Source: Acetobacteraceae bacterium
GTDB lineage: Bacteria > Pseudomonadota > Alphaproteobacteria > Acetobacterales > Acetobacteraceae
DNA: 12,860 nt
Assembly: GCA_947446625.1 (NCBI GenBank)
Contig: CANFIE010000067.1
Span: 1 to 12,860, forward strand
Direction of reading: 5' to 3'
Positions 6,837 to 12,579 of the stretch are shown piece by piece (position 1 is the stretch's first letter; the number at the start of each line of letters is the position of its first letter). Under the pieces are notes generated by a model. That model saw only the letters and a program-made list of their open reading frames with translations, was not told where the DNA came from and did not search any database. A program made the translations under genes and the position numbers.

Positions 6837-7735
6837 GGCTTCAGCGCGGCATAGATCAGCGCATGCGTCGGCGTGGGCACGCCCAATTCACGGCCCATGC
6901 TGACCACCTTGCCCGAAAGCCAGGGCAACTCGATCCGGTTGCCGCGAATGAGATCCACGGCCATGGAGGCGCGCATATTCGCCGGCGCCTTGGCCCAGCC
7001 GGCCACAATGCGGTCCACCGTGCCATCCGGTAGCTTCACGCCCTTGGCCACGGCCACGGCGGCAACTTCCTCGGCGGCGGCGCGCATGAAGGGGGCGATA
7101 TCCGGGTCGTCGCGCAACTCGCCCATGGTGCGGCGGGTCAGCCCGGTCATGCCGGAATTGGCCGCCAGCAGGATGAACTTCAGCCACAGCTCGGTGACGA
7201 TCCGGTCGCTCAGCGCGGCATCAAAGCCGGCCTTCTGGCACAGCGCCAGGAAGGCTTCGCCGCGTGGGGTGATGCTGCCATCCAACTCACCGAAGATCAG
7301 CTTCATGAAGGTGCCGGTCTGGCGGATCACGCCCGGGGCTTCGATGGTGGCGCTGATCTGCGCCACGCCGCCCATCACCACCTTCGGCCCCAGAATCGGC
7401 AGTAGGCGCTCGCTGGCGTCAATGCCGTTCTGGAAGGGCATGACGGCGGTATTCGGCCCAACCATGGGCTTGATCGCCTCGCCAGCGCTCTCAACATCCC
7501 ACAGCTTCACGCAGAACAGCACCAGGTCCACCACGCCGACTTTCGCGGGGTCGTCGGTGGCCTGGGTGGGCACCAGGTGGGTTTCGCCGCGCCCGCCGGT
7601 GATGCGGAGCCCATGCTCCTGCATCGCCTTCAGATGCGCGCCGCGCGCGATGAAGGTTACATCCGCGCCGGCCTTGGCCAGGGCGGCGCCAAAGGCCCCG
7701 CCCACGCCGCCGGCGCCAACAACTGCAATGCGCAT
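6809..7735 (-). CDS. 2-dehydropantoate 2-reductase (ketopantoate reductase) family oxidoreductase
   Basis: This is an NAD(P)-dependent reductase of the ApbA/PanE superfamily, 308 residues. The N-terminal Rossmann motif GAGGVGG is at 7-13. The C-terminal all-helical domain has a catalytic-Lys candidate, Lys186, in ELWLKF and a Glu269 matching the substrate-binding acid. However, the family's KxxxN pattern is not met, because Leu190 stands where Asn is expected and Asn193 is displaced. A role in pantothenate synthesis is therefore doubtful, and a different 2-oxoacid may be reduced. GAGGGAG lies just before the ATG, and only 22 bp separate it from the cyanase stop, so it is the last gene of the cyanate operon. 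How it relates to cyanate is unclear. Confidence 0.88.
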   Translation of the reverse strand: MRIAVVGAGGVGGAFGAALAKAGADVTFIARGAHLKAMQEHGLRITGGRGETHLVPTQATDDPAKVGVVDLVLFCVKLWDVESAGEAIKPMVGPNTAVMPFQNGIDASERLLPILGPKVVMGGVAQISATIEAPGVIRQTGTFMKLIFGELDGSITPRGEAFLALCQKAGFDAALSDRIVTELWLKFILLAANSGMTGLTRRTMGELRDDPDIAPFMRAAAEEVAAVAVAKGVKLPDGTVDRIVAGWAKAPANMRASMAVDLIRGNRIELPWLSGKVVSMGRELGVPTPTHALIYAALKPYIMGAVAG

Positions 7736-7757
7736 CGCGCGCTCCCTCGAAGGTTTC

Positions 7758-9173
7758 TCAGTACCTCTTATAGCTGAGGAACTTGCCTGTCATCGTCACC
7801 TTCACCCGGTCGCCCTTCTGGTCGGGCAGGCGCTCCAGCACCATATCGTAGTCGATGGCGGACATGATGCCGTCGCCGAATTCCTCGTGGATCATGTCCT
7901 TCCAAGTGGTGCCATAGACCAGCACCATTTCGTAGAAGCGGTAGATCAACGGGTCGGTCGGCGGCATGGGCTGGGCGCCGCGATACGGAATCTCGCACAG
8001 CGTCGCTTCTTCTTCCTCATCCAGGCCCAGAATCTCGGCAATGCCGCGGGCATGCTGCGGCTCGGCGCTCATCTGGCCCATGCACAGCGCGCAGGTCCAC
8101 ACCGGAGACATGGTGATGCGGGCGGCGATGTCGGCCCACTTCAGACCCTTCTTCTTCTTGATCTTGAGGATCTTGTGGCCGAGTTCAGTCTTAGCGTCGT
8201 TCATGGTCTGCGCTTTCCTCTTGGGCTTGGCGATGGCTATGGGGCCCGGCGTTGGTGCCGGGGGTGGGGTGATGGTTGGGGCCGGGTCAGGTTCCGGCGG
8301 CGGCGGCGCATGCTCGCGCTTGCCAGCAGCACTTGGCCCAGCAGGTCTCACGACCGGCAAGGCGCGGCGGTCCCAGCCCGGCATCGGCTTGCCGCGCAGC
8401 GCCGTGCTGCGCGTCAGCAGAAACTCCAGGATGTGGTCACGCAGCGGGTGATAGCCCGGCAGCTTGTGCAGGTTGGCGCGGTCACGCGGGCGGGGCAGGG
8501 TGTTCTGCACCACTTCGGCGATGTGGCTGTCGGGCCCGTTGGTCATCAGCAGAATGCGGTCGGCCAGCAGAATGGCCTCGTCCACGTCATGCGTGATCAT
8601 GAAGGCGGTCTGGTTCGCCTCCTGCACCAGCCGGCTCACCTCATCCTGCAAGGCGCCGCGGGTCAGTGCATCCAGCGCGCTGAAGGGTTCGTCCATCAGC
8701 AGCATCTTCGGCGCCAGCGCCAGGGCGCGGGCAATGCCCACGCGCTGCTTCATGCCGCCCGAGAGCATGCTGGGCTTGCGCCCAGCCGCCGCGCCCAACC
8801 CCACCTTTTCCAGTGCGGCGCGGGCGGCCTCGTTCAACTGCGCCTTGCTCCAGTTCGGGTGCCGGCACGACAGCGCGAAGGCCACATTGGCCTCGGCCGT
8901 CATCCACGGCATCAGCGCATGGCCCTGGAAAATCACCGCGCGGTCCAGCGACGGCCCGCTGATCTCCACGCCATCCACAATCACGCCGCCGCTGTCGGGC
9001 TTGTCCAGCCCCGCCAGAATGTTCAGCACCGTGGTCTTGCCGCAGCCGGAATGCCCGACGAGGCAGACGAATTCACCGCGATTCACGCCGAACCAAAGGT
9101 CCTGGAACACGGTGTGGCCAGGGTAGGCGCGGGTAACCGCTTCCACCGAGACATAGGGGTGCAAATCGCTCAT
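7758..9173 (-). CDS. Cyanate/nitrate-type ABC transporter ATPase fused to cyanase (CynD-CynS)
   Basis: One uninterrupted 471-residue frame joins two complete enzymes. Residues 1-260 are an NrtD/CynD/SsuB-type ATPase: Walker A GHSGCGKTT 40-48, Q-loop Gln83, signature LSGGMKQR 137-144, Walker B Asp161-Glu162, His195. Residues 262-323 are a linker, very Pro-rich at 289-311 and ending in a basic KPKRK. Residues 324-471 are full-length cyanase (cyanate + bicarbonate gives ammonia + 2 CO2), with an N-terminal helical domain and catalytic Arg, Glu and Ser at 89, 92 and 115 of that domain, matching E. coli Arg96/Glu99/Ser122. The ATG overlaps the permease stop (ATGA). An internal start at 8204 may also give free CynS. 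NrtC of cyanobacteria is a precedent for a C-terminal fusion in this ATPase family, but I know of no cyanase fusion. Confidence 0.9.
   Translation of the reverse strand: MSDLHPYVSVEAVTRAYPGHTVFQDLWFGVNRGEFVCLVGHSGCGKTTVLNILAGLDKPDSGGVIVDGVEISGPSLDRAVIFQGHALMPWMTAEANVAFALSCRHPNWSKAQLNEAARAALEKVGLGAAAGRKPSMLSGGMKQRVGIARALALAPKMLLMDEPFSALDALTRGALQDEVSRLVQEANQTAFMITHDVDEAILLADRILLMTNGPDSHIAEVVQNTLPRPRDRANLHKLPGYHPLRDHILEFLLTRSTALRGKPMPGWDRRALPVVRPAGPSAAGKREHAPPPPEPDPAPTITPPPAPTPGPIAIAKPKRKAQTMNDAKTELGHKILKIKKKKGLKWADIAARITMSPVWTCALCMGQMSAEPQHARGIAEILGLDEEEEATLCEIPYRGAQPMPPTDPLIYRFYEMVLVYGTTWKDMIHEEFGDGIMSAIDYDMVLERLPDQKGDRVKVTMTGKFLSYKRY
8202..8220 (-). promoter_or_regulatory. cynS: Internal ribosome binding site and ATG for a free cyanase
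   Basis: Inside the fusion gene, GAGGAAA (8214-8220) lies 9 bases before the ATG at 8204-8202. From there, 148 residues form an entire cyanase beginning MNDAKTELGH, close in length to E. coli CynS (156). This is a normal bacterial start signal, so the gene may make both the 471-residue fusion and a stand-alone enzyme from 7758-8204. Alternatively, it is a relic of two formerly separate genes. Confidence 0.6.
8260..8286 (+). other. G-run cluster (possible G-quadruplex) in the linker-coding DNA
   Basis: The plus strand carries GGGGG, GGGG, GGGG and GGG separated by 1, 8 and 2 bases. These G-runs are the complement of the proline codons of the ATPase-cyanase linker. One loop is a base longer than the classical limit, so folding is uncertain. 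Composition alone could explain it. Confidence 0.35.
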
Positions 9174-10015
9174 TCCTGCCACGCCACCAGCCGCGCCACG
9201 GCGCCCAGCGCCCGGTCCAACAACAGCCCCACCAGGCCGATCAGCAGAATCGCAATCACGATGTCTGCCAGCGAGAGATTGTTCCACTGGTTCCACACCC
9301 AGTAGCCAATGCCGGTGCCGCCCACCAACATCTCGGCCGCCACAATCACCAGCCAGGCGATGCCGATGGAAATCCGCATGCCGGTGAGGATGGTGGGCGC
9401 CGCCGCCGGCAGTATCACCCGCCAGGCGGTCTTCAACGTGCCGGCTTCCAGCGTGCGCGCCACGTTCAGCCATTCACGCCGCACGCTGGCTACGCCGAAG
9501 GCGGTGTTCAGCAGCATGGGCCACAGCGCGCAGATGAAGATGACGAAGATCGCCGAGATCGCGCTGTCCTTGATGGTGTAGAGCGCGAGCGGCATCCAGG
9601 CGAGCGGTGAAACCGGCCGCAGCACCTGGATGAAGGGATTGAGTGCGGCATTCAGCAATGGCGACATGCCGATGAGAAAGCCAAACGGCACCGCCACCAG
9701 CGCCGCCAACACAAAGCCGGCGGTAACGCGCAGCAGCGAATAGGCCACCTGAATGCCAACGCCCTGGTCATTCGGGCCGCGAACATAGAAGGGATCCTTC
9801 ACCAGTTCCCATAGCCGGGCGCCCACGGCACCAGGCCGAGGGAAGGGGGTTTGCCCACCGGTGGCGGCCGCCTGGCCCACCAGCGCGGCGTATTCGGGGT
9901 CCACGGTGGCGGTGCCGCCACCGCGCGTGGCGGCGGCTTCCCACAGTGCCAGGAAGCCAGCCAGAAAGGCGAGCGCGAGCAAGCCCGCGCGCCAGGTCGA
10001 TACTGCCTTGTGCAT
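9170..10015 (-). CDS. ABC transporter permease, cyanate/nitrate/sulfonate type
   Basis: This is the inner-membrane subunit of a binding-protein-dependent importer (BPD_transp_1 domain), 281 residues. A first hydrophobic helix is at about 11-28, then a periplasmic loop to about 88, then further helices near 95-115, 153-172, 213-232 and 251-268. The cytoplasmic coupling loop that contacts the ATPase is visible at about 189-206 (LEAGTLKTAWRVILPAAA, an EAA-type motif). It lies 3 bp after the binding-protein stop and overlaps the ATPase start by ATGA. No strong Shine-Dalgarno sequence is visible, so it probably depends on coupling. The NrtB/CynB/SsuC families cannot be told apart from sequence alone; the adjoining cyanase domain points to cyanate. 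Confidence 0.92.
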   Translation of the reverse strand: MHKAVSTWRAGLLALAFLAGFLALWEAAATRGGGTATVDPEYAALVGQAAATGGQTPFPRPGAVGARLWELVKDPFYVRGPNDQGVGIQVAYSLLRVTAGFVLAALVAVPFGFLIGMSPLLNAALNPFIQVLRPVSPLAWMPLALYTIKDSAISAIFVIFICALWPMLLNTAFGVASVRREWLNVARTLEAGTLKTAWRVILPAAAPTILTGMRISIGIAWLVIVAAEMLVGGTGIGYWVWNQWNNLSLADIVIAILLIGLVGLLLDRALGAVARLVAWQE

Positions 10016-10018
10016 GGT

Positions 10019-11347
10019 TCAGCTGCGAATATTCGGCGCGGTCCAGGCCGCGGGTGCGGCCGGGTTGAAGGTGGCACCCATGATGGTATGGCTGCGATAG
10101 GTCTCGGCCGGCACCGGCAGGCCAGCGGCGCGCATCGCCTTGCCAGCGTCGAGTGCCAGGAACACCTGCTCCGCTACCGCCTTGTAGTCCACATCGGTGC
10201 GGATCTGCCCCCAGCGCTTCATCTGCGTCAGCATCCACACCGCCATGGACTGCCAGGGGAAGGGGTCGAAGCCAATCCGCGCCGGCTCGCGCTTCACCCC
10301 GCCCAGGCCGTCGGCATAGGTGCCCACCAGCACCTGCTCCACCACGGTCTGCGGCTGGTTCAGGTAGTTCTGCGCGCTGATGGCGGCGGCCACGTCCTTG
10401 CGGTTCTCCGGCTTGGCCGCATGCGCCGTCGCCTCGACAATGCTTTTCAGCAGCGCGGCGAAGGTATTCGGCGCCTCGGTCAGCATCGGCCGCGGCACGG
10501 CAAAGGCGCAGCAGGGGTGGCCGTCCCACAGCTCCTTCGTCAGCACATGAATGAAGCCAACGCCGTCATACACCGCACGCTGGTTGAAGGGGTCCGGGCC
10601 GAGGAAGCCATCAATGTTGTCGGCGCGCAGATTGGCCACCATTTCCGGCGGCGGCACGGCGCGGATCTGCACATCGGTATCGGGGTTCACGCCATGCTCG
10701 GCCAGGTAGTGGCGCAGCAGATAGTTGTGCATGGAATAATCGAACGGCACGGCGAAGCGGAAGCCCTTCCAGCTGCGCGGATCGCGCCGCTCGGTGTGCT
10801 TCTTCGCCAGGGTAATGGCCTGGCCGTTGGTGTTCTCAATGGCGGCCACCGCCCAGGGCACCGGCTGCGCCACGCCCACGCCCATGCTCATGGCCAGCGG
10901 CATCGGGCTGAGCATATGCGCGGCGTCGTATTCCTTGTTGATCGCCTTGTCGCGGATCACGGCCCAGCCGGCGGTGCGGATAACCTCCACATTCAGGCCG
11001 TTGCGCTCATAAAACCCCATCGGGTGCGCCATGATGATGGGCGTGGCGCAGGTGATGGCGATGAAGCCGATCTTGAGGTCCTTCTTCTCCGGCGTGCCTG
11101 CACCTTGGGCAAAGGCGTCGCGCATATCGGCCAGCGGCAGCACGCTGGCCAGCGCGGCCATCACCCCGGCGGTGCCGAAGCGTTCCAGCAAAGCGCGGCG
11201 GGTGGCAACGGCGGGGAAGGCGGCGCGCAGCGCGGCATTGTCAACCGCCAGGCCCAGCTCGGCGGTGCCATCGGCCGGCGCGGCATCACACAGGAATTGG
11301 CTGGAATGTTGGCCGCACCCACAATTGGCGGCTCCAAAACGAGACAT
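10019..11347 (-). CDS. ABC transporter substrate-binding protein, NrtA/CynA-like, Tat-type signal
   Basis: This is a periplasmic binding protein of the NMT1/nitrate-cyanate type, 442 residues. The mature domain begins near residue 81 with DLKIGFIAITCATPIIMAHPMGFYE, a typical first strand and helix of NrtA/CynA proteins. Before it is a long leader. Residues 9-14 are a Cys-Gly-Cys-Gly-x-His motif, about 35 residues of spacer follow, then TRRALLERFGTAG at 49-61 with a hydrophobic stretch to about 72, which looks like a twin-arginine signal with a cut after Ala-Phe-Ala at 78-80. GGGAG at 11355-11359 sets the ATG. It is the first gene of the operon, 38 bp behind a consensus sigma-54 promoter. The ligand is inferred to be cyanate from the cyanase domain; nitrate or a sulfonate is not excluded. 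Confidence 0.9.
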   Translation of the reverse strand: MSRFGAANCGCGQHSSQFLCDAAPADGTAELGLAVDNAALRAAFPAVATRRALLERFGTAGVMAALASVLPLADMRDAFAQGAGTPEKKDLKIGFIAITCATPIIMAHPMGFYERNGLNVEVIRTAGWAVIRDKAINKEYDAAHMLSPMPLAMSMGVGVAQPVPWAVAAIENTNGQAITLAKKHTERRDPRSWKGFRFAVPFDYSMHNYLLRHYLAEHGVNPDTDVQIRAVPPPEMVANLRADNIDGFLGPDPFNQRAVYDGVGFIHVLTKELWDGHPCCAFAVPRPMLTEAPNTFAALLKSIVEATAHAAKPENRKDVAAAISAQNYLNQPQTVVEQVLVGTYADGLGGVKREPARIGFDPFPWQSMAVWMLTQMKRWGQIRTDVDYKAVAEQVFLALDAGKAMRAAGLPVPAETYRSHTIMGATFNPAAPAAWTAPNIRS

Positions 11348-11385
11348 GGACTGGCTCCCGGGCTTGCGCTGTTCCCGGGCAATTC

Positions 11386-11402
11386 AGCAATCGGCGTGCC
11401 AG
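11386..11402 (-). promoter_or_regulatory. Sigma-54 (RpoN) promoter of the cyanate operon
   Basis: On the minus strand, CTGGCACG-CCGA-TTGCT matches the sigma-54 consensus YTGGCACG-N4-TTGCW at every fixed position, with the GG and GC elements correctly spaced. Transcription would begin near 11375, giving a leader of about 28 bases that includes the ribosome binding site of the binding-protein gene. Sigma-54 promoters need an enhancer-binding activator; NtrC or a cyanate-specific one would fit. Confidence 0.8.
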
Positions 11403-11410
11403 CAAATCAG

Positions 11411-11425
11411 GCGGCCTCCGGCCGC
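11411..11425. other. Perfect GC-rich palindrome behind the sigma-54 promoter
   Basis: GCGGCC and GGCCGC flank a TCC loop, 9 bp upstream of the -24 element. On the minus strand it follows the ABM-like gene and could be its terminator stem, but there is no proper T-run after it. It may equally be a protein-binding dyad. Confidence 0.35.
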
Positions 11426-11462
11426 GAAACGGCGCTAAATTGAGCGAGACCGCCTGCAAAAC

Positions 11463-11491
11463 AGCCCAATTTCAGATCAATTAGCCCAATT
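11463..11491 (-). promoter_or_regulatory. Helically phased CAATT repeats, candidate activator site
   Basis: AGCCCAATT occurs at 11463-11471 and again at 11483-11491, exactly 20 bp apart. A third CAATT lies between them at 11478-11482. They are roughly 65-105 bp upstream of the sigma-54 promoter, the usual enhancer distance. They do not match the NtrC consensus, so a different activator is implied if they are functional. The right repeat overlaps the stop codon of the ABM-like gene. Confidence 0.4.
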
Positions 11492-11864
11492 ATTCAGCGG
11501 ATGCCTTCTGCAGGATATGCTCCGGGGTGGAGGAGACCACGTCGACATATTTCGGCTTGAAGGCGGCGGCCCCACCTTCAATCAGGCTGAGGAATTGCGG
11601 CTGCATCGCCTTCAGCACCGGCAATATCGCCGCGTGCTCGGCAATGCTGGCCCATTCGGCAATCAGGAAAAACCGCTGCGGGTCGGTGCTGTCGCGGCAC
11701 AGCACGCCGTCTTTCCGCTGTGCCGGCGATTTGTGCATGGGGTTGTCGTCGCCATAGTCAAAGGCTTCGAACAGCGCGATGAACTCGGCCTCGCGCCCCG
11801 GCAGCACCCGGAAATCATAGATGTGCAGCACGCTGCCGCGCTGTGCCAAGGGTTCCTGCGCCAT
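11490..11864 (-). CDS. Antibiotic biosynthesis monooxygenase (ABM) domain protein
   Basis: This 124-residue protein is probably a single-domain ferredoxin-like dimer of the ABM family. It opens with a beta strand (HIYDFRVLPGREAEFIALFEAF), followed by a loop, the FFLIAEWASIAEHAAI block with its conserved Trp, and a final strand and helix. Such proteins act as small cofactor-free oxygenases or as ligand-binding stress proteins; the substrate is unknown. The open frame extends upstream to 12146 but overlaps the decarboxylase gene there. The ATG at 11864 has GGAG 7 bases upstream and gives the normal family length. It follows the thiamine-diphosphate enzyme by 106 bp and is followed by the independently promoted cyanate operon. 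Confidence 0.85.
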   Translation of the reverse strand: MAQEPLAQRGSVLHIYDFRVLPGREAEFIALFEAFDYGDDNPMHKSPAQRKDGVLCRDSTDPQRFFLIAEWASIAEHAAILPVLKAMQPQFLSLIEGGAAAFKPKYVDVVSSTPEHILQKASAE

Positions 11865-11871
11865 CGCCAAT

Positions 11872-11898
11872 CTCCACCCGGGGGTTGCCAGGGTGGCA
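11872..11898 (-). promoter_or_regulatory. Two mutually exclusive hairpins over the ribosome binding site of the ABM-like gene
   Basis: In the minus-strand RNA, TGCCA-CCC-TGGCA (11898 to 11886) forms one hairpin. Alternatively, CCACCC (11896-11891) pairs with GGGTGG (11879-11874), which covers the first two bases of the GGAG ribosome binding site (11875-11872). Both cannot form at once. Short GC-rich stems arise easily by chance, so this is only a candidate switch. Confidence 0.3.
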
Positions 11899-11970
11899 GC
11901 ATGGCGCGGCCCGGCGCGGCAGGCCAGCCTGCGTAACGCCGGGCTATTCCCATCCGGGCCGTTGGGGGCC

Positions 11971-12579
11971 TTATCCCAGCGTGCGGTTCTTCTTCGTGCC
12001 CATGCCGCGCATGAAGCGGTCACGGATCTGCGCCGGGTCGCGCTCGGTCTGCGCCTTCGGCCCCTGGGTATCCAGCTTGCAGCCAATGAAGTGCGGGCCA
12101 TCAGTGGCCAGGGCATTGTCCAGCATGCGCTCGAACTCGGCCTCATCCGCCGCCCAGGCCGCCGTGGTCAGGCCGCAGCCGCGGGCAATGGCCACGTAGT
12201 CGGCATTGGCGCCCGGCGTGGGCTGCCCACCGGTGATCTGATAGATCCCGTTGTCGAACAGCACGATGATCAGATTCTTCGGCGCCAGCGCAGCCACCGT
12301 GGTCAGGCAGCCCAGTTCCATCAGCAGCGAGCCATCGCCCTCCAGCGCAAAGGTCTTCCGGGCCGGCTGGGCCAAAGCAACGCCCAGCGCAATCGGAATG
12401 GCCAGCCCCATGCTGCCCAACATATAAAAATTCTGCGGGCGATGCCCGGCCGACCACAGGTCGAAATTGCTGTGGCCGATGCCGCCGATCACGGCTTCTT
12501 CCTGCTTCAGCTTGGCCACCAGCCGGGTGGTCAGGTCAAAGCGATACATCCGCTTCAGGTTATGGGTCGTGCCGCTCAT
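11971..12579 (-). CDS. Thiamine-diphosphate decarboxylase, PP-domain subunit (sulfopyruvate decarboxylase beta-like)
   Basis: This is the cofactor-pyrophosphate-binding half of a two-subunit thiamine-diphosphate enzyme, 202 residues, resembling ComE and the C-terminal part of phosphonopyruvate decarboxylase. The diphosphate/Mg motif is clear: GDGS at 81-84, a spacer of 25 residues and Asn110 in LFDNGIY. The upstream GSMGLAIPIALGVALA block (55-70) and the QITGGQPTP segment (114-122) are typical of this subfamily. It overlaps the preceding subunit gene by ATGA (start 12579, stop 12576-12578), as expected for obligate partners. The true 2-oxoacid (sulfopyruvate, phosphonopyruvate or another) cannot be read from the sequence. 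No cysteate, taurine or phosphonate genes are in view. Confidence 0.88.
   Translation of the reverse strand: MSGTTHNLKRMYRFDLTTRLVAKLKQEEAVIGGIGHSNFDLWSAGHRPQNFYMLGSMGLAIPIALGVALAQPARKTFALEGDGSLLMELGCLTTVAALAPKNLIIVLFDNGIYQITGGQPTPGANADYVAIARGCGLTTAAWAADEAEFERMLDNALATDGPHFIGCKLDTQGPKAQTERDPAQIRDRFMRGMGTKKNRTLG

Noticed and set aside
7758..8204. Annotating cyanase only as a separate gene
   Set aside because: No stop separates it from the ATPase; I list the fusion as the gene and the internal start as a regulatory feature.
6873..9305. Long plus-strand open frame opposite the reductase and the ATPase-cyanase gene
   Set aside because: The minus strand encodes clear enzymes with all motifs; the plus-strand product is low-complexity and matches nothing.
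9174..9473. N-terminal extension of the ATPase-cyanase frame up to 9473
   Set aside because: It overlaps the permease gene in another frame and reads as low-complexity sequence. The ATG at 9173 gives the normal ATPase start.
9851..11443. Plus-strand open frame opposite the binding protein and permease
   Set aside because: His/Gly/Arg-rich shadow product; the real genes are on the minus strand.
11865..12146. Longer form of the ABM-like protein
   Set aside because: The extension overlaps the decarboxylase subunit gene and has no family similarity.
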